From Muricea muricata (taxonomy: Eukaryota > Cnidaria > Anthozoa > Malacalcyonacea > Plexauridae), in assembly GCA_963855995.1 (NCBI GenBank), contig OY979717.1:8571501-8635500 (forward strand): DNA of 64,000 nucleotides, read 5' to 3'. The notes beneath the pieces are model-generated. The model was not told the origin of the DNA, ran no database searches, and was given only the letters and a program-made list of their open reading frames with translations. The position numbers and the translations under genes were made by a program. Positions within the stretch are counted from its first letter, which is position 1, and each line of letters begins with the position of its first letter. This document shows positions 33,101 through 45,100 of this stretch, piece by piece.

Positions 33101-36100
33101 GCGTTTAAAAAGTTTTACAGATCAATTAAAAAGAAAAACATGGTGGTTTCGTTAGACTCGTATATACTACATATAAGTTTATACTTAGTGTAACAATGAT
33201 ACTGCCCGCGGTATAAAAGACTTCTTATGCCTGTCAGTATAAGAGCGGATAGGTGCGCCGTCCGTGGTGGTTTGGCATCTTAGGTCATATGGATGGCGAA
33301 CAGGAGACGGAATTAAATTGTTACAAGAGTTTGAGATATCATTAATAATGCGTTCATATTCTTTCATTGTTTGTTTATCTCTCCTCTCATGAAGTATGAG
33401 TAGTGAATCTTTAGGAATACCTATTATGTTTAGGTTCTTGGCTTGTATGTTCTCCAATTCATCTGCAAGATATTGAGGGATTCCTTCCTTATATGGTTTT
33501 GGGTATTTGCACTGAACAATACTTGCGCATATGATGTTGTGTACAACTAAAGCCAATTCTTCATTAAAACGCTTTAGTAACCATGCTGGTATTCCGTCTA
33601 CGCCGGTTGCTTTCTTAGGGTTAAGGTGTTTAAGTGTAGATTTAACTTGTCCGACAGATGGTAATGGAGGTGGAACATCTTTCAGAAGGTGTGAATCAGT
33701 CTGCTCGTCTGTGGGAGCAGTTGGACAGACATCTAGCCAGGGTTTGATAAATGCCTGTTGTAGCTGTTCTACTAAATGTTCAGTTACCTCCGCTGGTGGA
33801 ATACGGTTTGGGGAGTCGTCAGGGGCGCACATTTTAACAATTTTAAGGGGGGTTTGGACCGATCCGGGACCGACTATTGACTCGGGAGTGATCAGGGACC
33901 GAGTGTTGCTCATAACGAATAATGATACAGTGTACCTGGCTACAATGAAAAGACTTAAAATTGTTCATTGAAAATTGATACTTAATGCGTTTCGAATTGA
34001 CAATTAGACGGAAAAAATATAAAATTTTGCAGGATATAACTTTATACGATTAATAATTAGGAAATCTTAAATCAAGTAGTTCCAAATGGAAATAGCAATG
34101 TTCCATTTGAACAGTTATTATAAATGCTATTATTATTACCACTAATGAGGGGCGGATCCAGCGAGTGGGCTGACTGATGCATACCTCCAAAACCTTGCAT
34201 AAGTATAGGGGGATCCGGGGGTATCCTCCCCCGGAAAATTTTGAAATCTAGGGCCTCGGAAATGCGATTTCCAGCGTTCTGAGCGCACTTTTTATTAAAA
34301 TTTTGACTCCAAAATTTTGAAAAAATGCTGAATTTTTTGAAAAAAAAATCGTTTGAAACTTCGCACTTAAATTTCCAAAACAATGTAATTAACCTAACAC
34401 TGCATTCGCGTTCCATTCGCGTTCCGAACGCGTTCCAAAGCGTTCCAGTGAAAACGTGGGAACACGTCCTCTTCTGTGGTGAGATGTCGTGCTCTCGCAT
34501 TGGAAGATGTGACGATGTTGTCGCTGGTATTCGCCATTAGCATCGACTCCATGGCGTTCAGAAAATTCTACGACGGCAGTAATCAGGTTGTTTAAGTTTT
34601 GTTCATCATCACGTAAGTGGTGCAGTGTGGAAATGGTTACTTTAGCAGATTGTAGAGTGTCGACAATGTTGATATTGACACTCTGAACTTGCTTTGTCAA
34701 TATTTTTGTTTTTATCATCACACTCTTCATAAACATAATCATGACAATAAATTGAAAAGATCTTACTCTTGCCAGAAGATTTTCCGCCTTTGCTTTAGTT
34801 TTGTTGTCGTCAGAACTTCTAATTCTTCCAGCCCTCTGGTTATTTCATCAAAACTTGACCAAACAGCTCTTATTGAATCCGCACGGACGCACCAACGTGT
34901 TGCAGATAAATTTCTCAACTCGGCGCGAAATACCGCATTTTATGTAACGCGATACTGCCGATACATTAAAAGTTCCTAAGGCCGCATTTTATGAAATCTA
35001 ATGCACATGATGTTTAGGAAATGTATTTGTATTTCCGGTTGGTAATGCATGAACCGCTGAACGCGAGTCCCTTGTTTATCTTACAAACCAGCTCTTGTGT
35101 TTTCGGTCCAAATTCACTGACAGAAGTAAATATTAATTCTTCTCCGTTCTATCCGAATTTTGGGACCGAATTTTAGCACAGTGTCAAAGAAAAATGGGAC
35201 CGACTTTAGGTCACATTCGGACGCTAAGGGGGGTTTCGCGCCCCCCCAAACCCCCCCCCCCCTAATGTGCGCCCCTGGGAGTCGTTGATAGTTGCAAGTC
35301 CGTATAATGTCTTCTACCATTTCTCCGGCTGTGAGACACGTAGGTCTTTGCTATTTGATAGGTAATAATTTCCTTTCGCCTTTGATATCAACCGTGACAC
35401 TTTATCACACAGTTCCTTATAATGGCTGATAATTCCAGTTGTATAGGCACGCTGTCGAGCTTTGAGCTCTTTTTTAATATGGGGTGTCATCCAAGGCTTA
35501 TCCGTCAGATGCATGCGTACAGAGCGTTTGGGTAATGTGTCATCGAGGTGAAGTATTAAAATGGCAGTAAGTAGGCGAACTTTTTCATCAACACAGTGTG
35601 CATCAAAAACTGGGTTCTTTAAGGTTTAGCTTCAAGCCAAGTAATTTTACGTTTGCAGGCTTCATTTCCCGGACTTTCCTGGTGTACGGCTTTATTTTCG
35701 ATTTCGTTGCCGGCTGCCATAAAAGGCATTGGTGATCTGAGCGTCCTAGTGGGGGAAGATGCTTCACATCTTTATACAGATCAGACATATTTGATAAAAT
35801 CTGGTCTAGAGAATTCCCACCCCTGGTTGGTGCTTTCACAACTTTACACAAGTTAAAACGGCCGCATAACGGATTTAGGTTCATGTGATTGAAGTCGCCT
35901 GTAACGATCAAGCCTATTGATGGATAGTACACACCTACGACCAGAATTGAACTAAACGGTCTTGGAATTTTTGCACATTTAAGCAGCAGAAACATAACTT
36001 CTTTACCATCCTCGTCAAGATCTTGAAGGCGAGTGGCTGGTATGTTCTTATAGCTATAGGCCAGAATCCCTCCTCCAGGTGTGAACCTGTCTTTACGGTG

Positions 36101-39100
36101 GATATTGCAACTATCACCAATAGCAACACCGAAGTCTGGTATGTTAGAGTCAAGTCACGATTCTGTGATTAACACAAATGATCATGAAGGGTTGTTTATT
36201 GTAACTACACCACATAATTCGGTCACTTTATTGGTAACATGGCACGCATTAGTAATGAAAAATGAGGGAATACAATATCCATTTGGAGTTACTCCTGTTT
36301 TAACGGCAATACAGTTCCATGCGTTATGAAAACGGGGTAAATTGTTTCTAACATCTTTAAACAAAGTGATTTGGACGGGAATTTTTTAGGATTTCAGGTT
36401 TATTTTAGAGGCTGGTTGGTCATTACATCGCAGTTGTATTAAACTCTGGTTCTTTTTTGTATAGTTTTGCGACGGAGGGATTCAAGGTACTTTTTCCAGT
36501 CCAATAGATCCCGCGCTTTCGGCCGTGAAAATTTTGGAATATGCGCCCTTTGACCACGAAAATTTACTGGACGATATAAGTGACTATTGCCGTGAGTGTT
36601 TTTTTGTGATTTGTTATCATTAAAGTCCAGAGTTTCTGTTCTTTGTCGACTTGATATCATATCCAAACCATGTGCCGGATTTTCGTTATTTGTATTATAA
36701 GGAGTATCATTTGGTTTCTAAGCATGGTGGTGGACCTTACTGACAGTATAATGCAAATGGAATCTAGTGACGTCTTGTGTTGGGTTGGGGGGGGCAGTAT
36801 TCTGTTAAAGGCACCGTCTTACACGTGCTGAGGGATTGCGAGTGAGATACCTGGTTAAGTACGCGACTGCTTATATACAGCAGTGACATAATACCTCTTT
36901 TGTTTCAGAACAATAGCTGGTGGCATTCATGCATACCAGCAGAAAATTCATTTATCACCGTTTGACCTTGTATCACGATGGTTTACTTGGGAGACTTTAT
37001 TTGGTAGTACTTGGTGTAGTTTGTGCTCCGGGTTTTACATGTCTTTATTTAACTAGTTGAATGCACAGGTATCTCTGCGGTCAGCCAACGACTTAATCCA
37101 ATTCCGGGCAGATTATTTTCATCGCTTTTTTCTGAATTCTTTCAATATCTTTAACTTGTTCTTTTGTCAAATTATCGTCCCATACTTGAGCTCCATACTC
37201 TACCGCTGATCTTATAACCGGGATGTCGAATCTCTTCAGAGCATCTTTAGGAGCTTTATAGCTCTTCAAGATTTTCAGCAAAATTTATCATGACCAACAC
37301 GCCCTTCATGTACTTGCTCAACAATGCGAAGCACAAAAGGAAAAAATCTCTCTGGGCTTCGCTCCTCAACATGCTTTCTCGTGTTTTGATACGGTGATCA
37401 ACAAGCAGAACGAGTTGTTGAATGTTTGATCACGGTATCAAAACACAAGAAAGCAATGAATCTCGACGAGGGGTGAAGCCCCTAGAGCTTCATTGCTTTC
37501 GGGTGTTTTGATACCGAGATCACACACGCTGAACGAGTTATTGAAATAGCTTCTCAAACGAAAAAAATAAACAAATGAGCTGCTATTGTAAAAAATGCGT
37601 CGAAATGCACGTTAATGATGTCGAATAATTAATTAATGTGAAAACAATATATTGTGTAATGAAATTGTGTGCTAATAAATAATCGTTTCTTGCGTATAAA
37701 TTTAGTTTTTAACGGTAAACTTTCGATTCGCCGCATTAGCTCAGTGGTCTAGGTCGTGCACTTTAGCCCTGTTTGTTTCGGGTTCGAGCCCGGTTACGTG
37801 CTTTTCTTTTATGCTTTTTTTTGTTCTTAACTCACGAATACTTTTTTTTCTTATATTCTTATATTTTTTTCTCAATTTTAAAAGGGTTATTCTCCCTCAC
37901 TGGGACTGTATCTACTTTAGTCAGGGAGGCAGAGGTCATTTTACCTACCTTCTCGAGGGACAAATCCATTTTGCTCTTAAATTGTCCGTTACATGCCTAA
38001 TATAACAATTCTGAATGTTGTTTGGCCCAATTTATCTTGTGGGCTTCGATCAACACGTTTTTATTCAGTTTTATTATAAAACTATTATGTGGTCAAAAAT
38101 AGCAAACTTTCAAGTTCATTCATTTGAAAAATGACTTGTATCATCAGAAAGCTTATAAAAAACATCATATAAAACATCATTACGAACACCCTGGTTTTTC
38201 AAGCTGTTTTCGAGTTATTGCTGCTTCAAAACGGGAAAATGTCCTAAAATGACGCTAATTTCCTGGGCACTAGTCTGAAAATAAGTTTTCGAACGCTCGT
38301 AACTCAACAAAAATGTGGAAAATAAAAGTAATCATAATAATGTGTTATATGTAGTTTTTTATTACCTTTTTGATAACGTAAGTGGTTTTTCCTAGAAATA
38401 AGTTCGAAATTTCGCCTTTTTTGACAATAATATAGTTTTATAGAAAATATAGAAAAAACGTGTTGGCTGGAGCCCACAAGAAAAATTGGGCCAAACAACA
38501 TTCAGAATTGTTATATTAGGCATGTAACGGACAATTTAAGAGCAAAATGAAATTGTCCCTCGATATGGTAAGTAAACATGTATTTTTGTACCTCTGCCTC
38601 CCTGACTACTTCGCCAAATTTAGCTAAAGCGCGAGCCCGAAGGGCGAGTAAGGCTGAACCTCTCTCTGTATGCGCCATGTTGTTATTTTCGAGCGTTATG
38701 TATATGCTCTTCAGCGTCGTGTATATGCTCTTCAGCGTCGTGTATATGCTCTTGCATATTGTGAAATCACTTACCTTATATGGAATACGTACTATAAGTG
38801 CCTATCAATGTTTTACCGTGTTTGAAAGCCCATTCACGCGTGACAGAATGAGATCATGTTATTAGTCAAAATGCTCATTAATTATTCATGATTTGAGAAG
38901 TATAAATGAAACACTATTGTTCGATGATCAAACACTAGCTAGTGTTTAATGCAGTGTATTACCTTCGAGCCTTTCTTTATAATATACTCCGTACCAGATG
39001 ACAGCTCTTTACAACTGCCAAAAAGACCGAAATGCGCCATGTGCAAATGCTCATTTTCTACTCGGCAGATGGAATGAACGCCTTAGCAGGCGTCTTGTTT

Positions 39101-42100
39101 GACCAATAATTTATCAGTAATTTCAATCAATTTTTTGGTCGTTTTGACCAAATAATATTGGTAAGAAGAAAATGCGTCTGAGACACTTTTTACAGTGTGC
39201 ATATATACCCCCCTCCCCACATCCCCGGGCAGCAATTAAAAACCTAATATGAGCAAAACCACCTCATGCAACTACAAATTAATGTAGCAATGATTTCCAC
39301 CAAAAAGATTTACGTGGAGAAGAAATATTCTTACCTCCAAAACTTCTTTTAACATTGAAGCAAAAGTGATGATTAACAATACTACTCTTAGGGCCATCAT
39401 CTCGTCAGCATTGGGTGGCCTACCTTCACGTCTGGGAACATTCATTGTTGTGTTTACACCGCCACGCTCTGACAAGAAATACAACTTATAAATATAAGTT
39501 CATTTCATTGTATGTATGCACAGTGATTAATTATCAATCAAAGTATAATTTTGTGCGTACACCACAGTAATAAAGTTACGTATAGTATTCCCACAAAAAT
39601 AAATTTATCATGACCAACACGCCCTTCATGTACTAGCTCAACAACGCGAAGCACAAAAGGAATGAATCTCTCGGGGCTTCGCTCCTCAACATGCTTTCTC
39701 GTGTTTTGATACGGTGACAACAAGCAGAACGAGTTGTTGAAATAGCTTCTCAAATGAAAACATTAAACAATTGCAGTGTGGTAATGACCATTCTTGTGTG
39801 CTAATGATTGTGGGCTAATAAAGAATCGTTCCTTATGTTTTGTTGAAGTAGTATAAATGAAACACAGGTTCGATGATCAAACACTAGTGTTTAATGAAGT
39901 GTATTACCGTGTTTGAAAGCCCCCTCACATAACGGAATGAGATGTTTCATTAGTCAAAATGAATTATTAATGCTTTGAGAAGTATTTTTCAAAAAGACAA
40001 AGGCAGCACGCGTATAGTGCTAGTAAACTAGGGGCTAATTTAGCCACACCTCAGTTCTGATGAACTCTACGAGTTGATGCGTATTATAAGTAATGGAATA
40101 TCAATGCTATAATGTTCCATTTAACAAAATTCACGAGATTTACCAATATGTTGCGATCTATCAGTAGCGGCGCCAGCGCGATAAGTGAGGGGGACATATT
40201 CATATATTCGTGTTCCGCACAATTAATTTCTTTTGAAGTCGATTTGATTTCAAAAGAAATTAATTGTGCAGAACACGAATATATGAATATGTCCCCCTCA
40301 CTTATCGCGCTGGCGCCGCTACTGCGATCTATTGTAAACTATAGATAGCCTGATCTAAAATAGGTACATCTAGTTCGCTAATTAATGATGTAACATGATG
40401 CTGATGATCTATGGATGTATACCAAATAAAACATAAGGAACAAGCGACGTACGTGATTTATAGTAAATACTTGCCTCTTCTTTCGTGTTTTCTATTCACC
40501 ACTCCAATCACTCGTGTTGTATAAATCATAAGACATATATGAAAGAGCAACGTAGCTAATATTAAAGCTAAAGTGACTTTGAATCCTCGCTTCCTCCATT
40601 TTTTATCGACATATTTCACAACAACTGGATGAGACAAACCAATTTCAGAAACATTCTCTGCCATCATATCCAGAGCTTCAAAACGAGGACAGTCACCTTT
40701 TTCATCTTTACATGTAAAACAAACAAGAAAGGGATTACGTGAAACTTTTTCACTTATTTTTCTAGATTCTCATTAGATGGATAAGGGAGGTAAGATGGGA
40801 ACCATCTCATCTAAAAGTTATTTACTGTGCACCAACTCTTTCAACATGAGATAATACCCGTGCCTCTATTACCTTTCGACTCAAGACAAAAGAAATCATA
40901 CAAGACTTGATAACTGGCGGGATGGTCTTTTGATCCTTTAATAGTTAAACATTTATCCAGTAATAACTTCGCCATTTCAGGCATATCTCTAAGCATTGTT
41001 GTCAAGCAACCTTCAGGACCATAACAGGACTTACTCACAACCTACAAAAATAGAAATATTAGGCGATGGTTGATTAAGCTTGTCAAGATTTTGCAATATT
41101 TTATAGAAGCAATAAGGTATAGGTCATATACACCAGAGTAAAATTGAAATAACTGCTCAAAAAAGTTAAAACTACAAATTAATCCTATGACCAGTTCTAG
41201 AGAAAATGGGTCACTTACCGCAAAAGAATTTTGTTGTTATAAAACGTGCCCAACTGTAGTATACGAGTTGTGTAAATAGAAAGCTGTTTTGTACGTTATT
41301 TTCCTGGCTGAACAAACGGTATAACGATTCAACTTAGTGCTATGCCATATAGTGAATTAAATAGCATCCGATTTTATGGACACCCTGTATTTTTGTGTAT
41401 AAAGAACTAATAGCTGAATGGTTATACAAAGTGAAAACCGTAACATAAGCATATAAATATATATCACATTCAAAATAATAAAGAATTTGTAAAGAATATA
41501 CATAATTAATTTCTCAATCGTTCTAGGCTTTTGGGGGGCACTTTGCATACAATCTGACAAGTTTCATTCAATTACCTCTCTCCAGACATTTTTCTCAAGG
41601 AAAACTTCAACAACGTCTGGTATTGTTCGCTTGACTGCCCAATCAAATGCCTTGAGACCCGCCTTGTCCATTAGTGCGTAATCAGCATTTTTCGATAGCA
41701 GATACGATACAACTTCGGAGAAACCATTCTTAGCTGCCAATATGAGTGGTGATTGGTTGAAATTATTAACTTTGTCAATAAAATCAGGGTCATCTCGTAA
41801 CAGAAGTTCGACGTTAGATCGAACACCTTTACTTGCTGCAATATGTATAGGAAGTTGTCCATTTTTATCTCTGAAAAAAGAGAGTGTCAAGAGTATCACT
41901 TATAACGGGTTATCCTTCTCAGGGCTATTCTCTAGTCAGCGTAATTTAGCAAGCGCGCGGACTAGTGTGTTTGCTTTATATTGAAATGTGTGTTGCCATT
42001 TATGATTTGGAAACTCATTATAGAATAACAATATACAGCAACTTATTATCTATGTTGATCAACACATATACATATATGCAACAATGATTTTCACGTGTGT

Positions 42101-45100
42101 ATTGTGTTTTTGCACAAGTCCTGCATTGTTAAACTGTTAAACGAGGTAAGTGTTGCAATTCATGAATTTTGAAAAGCGAGATCGAGTTGCAAAAAAAGCC
42201 ACGGGCATGCGGGCATTGCTCGTGAGGGAAGGTTTGCAAAACGGGCAGTCGGCGAGTAAGGTTTCATGTAAAAACCCTACATAGTGCACTGTAGCTATTA
42301 AACACTGACATTAAAAACATTCAATAGATAATGGTATATTCCAGAAATCATGCCTCCTTTCTGAGGAAATTAGTGATCAAGCTTCATACCTATCTTCAAT
42401 TTCGAAAGCCCAACTTTACAAGATTTTGAGGAAGGTGTGCAAACTTTGAAAGGAAAGTTGAACACTTTTGCAACTCTGAAGCAAGAGTCAAGTTCCCATG
42501 AAAGCAGTTTCAACTCTCGTTTCGGTTAAAAGGAAGATGAGAACTCAAGATTCCCAGTGGGAGACGGCGTTGTTACGACGTTGAAATTTGGTTGAAAATA
42601 CGTGGTTATGTCGACAGCGTGATGTCAACGTTATTCTGACGTTGTCTTACAAACGTTGGTTCAACATTAGCAAACAGATGTCGGTTGATTATATGATGTG
42701 GATTTGACTAGTAATCTAAGCGAAGCCTCAACGTGGATACAATCTTGTAATATAGTTGATGCATGAGATTGACAACGCTATCTCAACAGTTCCACATCAG
42801 GAAAGTAATGTTAAACGAATTTGCATTTTCAACCTTTTTCCTATGTTGATTCGACGTTCCATTTCTAATATTGTTTTCTAACTTAATTTTGCCCTCTACG
42901 CTATACTTCAGCGCTTTAAATTTTTACCATATGCAACTGATACATTTGAACTATTTTAAATGTGTCAACTTACACTGCTGCTGTATCACATCCTTTAGTT
43001 AATAAAAGATCCAAAATACTGGATTGTTTTAGACTGGCAGCATAATGCACAGGTGTTTGTGACAAAATATCCACAGAGTTTATTAAGTCAGGATCTTTAC
43101 CAAGAACAAACTTAACAGCAATTTCTGATCTACTTTTCACAGCCACATGAAGGACAGATCTTTTTTGGACTGTCGTTTTTAGCTTCATTAATGAATTGTC
43201 ATATTCAGTGAGGATTTCTAATGACTAAATTGTAAAAAATAAAGAAAATATTTTTACCGGATGGACGTCAAGGTAGTTTCAATGGCGTAACTACTATGGC
43301 CCCAGGCAGGAAAACCACCAGGGGTCGCCAATATTCCTATTCATATTCCTTCTGGATAAAACAGACTGTAGTGGTAAGTTCTTGAGGTATTTTGCCCCAT
43401 AAGTATACAGACGGGTGAAATAAAAATCGTATTTTCACTGTGGAGGAGCGAATAGGCGTTTTCATTGACCGTACGATAATTTTCACTAGGGAAAAATTAG
43501 CGTATTAGCAATTTAATTGGCAATACGTTTTTCTCACTTGTGAAGAAAATCGTAATGTCATTTTGCTCACTACATGGCCGCCGTGTTGGGTTATTTAGCT
43601 TTTATGTCAAAAAGAAGAAGAGTTTTCGAATAAAAAACATAAAACGAAAACAAGAACAGCTTTGACTCAGTATTTATAGTTCCATCCTCAGTTCAATCTG
43701 ACCGTGAGTAAAAAGCCATGTATATTAACTGCAACCAAAGGACAGAAGTCCACTTTCCTACATTCAGGCACTCATATATTTTCCTTTCCTTGATGAAACT
43801 TGTTGAAACTCATGCAGTAATATTATTTAGTAAAGTAAATTAAAAGTCTGCCACAAATGTGGAAACAAAGTAAATCGTTTCTCATGAGGACGTTAATGCA
43901 TGGATAGAAAAATGAATTTCTGTGCGACAACTTGCATACCAGTACTTTTTACATGTTTTCAGATCAAGAAAGAGCGACAATATACCTCAATATTTGGAAT
44001 TGAAGCTGCACGATGAATTGGAGTTTCTCCTACATCATCCGCTTGAGTCAAAGCCTCTTGAACACGTGTTTTCTGTTGAAAAATAACAAAAAGACGTTAG
44101 AACTTCTTCCAAGACCTTTGTGATGTAATATGACAAAATAGATTGCCCTCGACAAGGCGTCGGTTCCTTTTGCATGCCTTTAGAGTTTAGTTCTAAATAA
44201 ATATTTTCAAACTTAGCTGTTTTAAGCTGATTAAATATTGTTTTTTAAGTATCTGGTTTTGAGACGGCCTAATAGAATAAATTTCTTTGAAAATTGTCGG
44301 TTTTTCAACGTCTTCCCAAGTCCTGGCTAAGATGATGTTCGATAACCCCGCGCCGAGAAGACACAGTAGACAGGTAAGTCCAAAGAACGCTCGCGCAAAT
44401 CTTATGGAGCTCTCTGGGTTCGGTGGTGTACCGTCTGTAGGCGATCGATTCTTCAACTACTCCGAGATTATTTAGTACAATGTTAAATTTTATAATAGGA
44501 CTACTTTTCTCGCCTTAGTTGTTTCCTTAGTTGTAACCATTCAAATCCTCTTGTACGGAGAAATATGACGATTGAATAGGCAAGGTTGGAATCTACAACG
44601 AAACTGATGCTGGAAATTTAAAGTCGCCTCCTAGACGAACTGTAATTCGGTGGATCTTAGAGTCGTGGGCTGACATTCCAACCGAGCTCATTAAAAAATA
44701 TTTTCCTTGTTGTGGACTCGAGGGTTCATATGACAACAAGATCGTTTGTTTGCGAGATAACCAGCCTTGCTCCATCGTTAGAGAAATGCTAAGACTCAAG
44801 CATTCATGCCGTTAAAACCTGATGACGGTCCATAAAATAGCAGAGTCCGATCCTGAAGACGCCAATGATGCAAGCCAGATCATTGACAATGACGAGGAAC
44901 TGATGAGGACATTGGACATTATCAAAATTACACTTTTGTCTGGTACATTTATAAAATAGGGGATATAATAAAATGTGTTGTTAATCACTTGATTAAATTT
45001 GCACTTGATGAAATTAAAGTAATTCAAGACTTCTAGTACGTGCTAGTATATTCCTGGTCTGTGGCAAATGTTTAGAGCTTTTGTGCTTCGCTGTGATTGG

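Larger units (their letters stand above)
33012..36700 (-). mobile_element. second LINE, minus strand, internally deleted and interrupted by hAT
   Basis: From 36700 downward: N-terminal frames, endonuclease (36364-35603), a [20 protein letters not shown] linker (35514-35314), a hAT insertion (33820-35277), then a fused RT fragment (33819-33185) and a simple 3' tail of ATT-type repeats at 33012-33050. It is a different lineage from the LINE at 26.5-31 kb. Confidence 0.75.

Noticed and set aside
33531-33971. 146-codon plus-strand frame
   Set aside because: It is the antisense shadow of the LINE RT fragment and crosses the hAT border.
37731-37797. Functional tRNA gene
   Set aside because: Acceptor stem does not pair and the T loop is one base short.
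41357-41560. 67-codon minus-strand frame in a gene B intron
   Set aside because: It begins just past the donor of exon 41870-41576 and has low-complexity hydrophobic composition; no counterpart in gene A.
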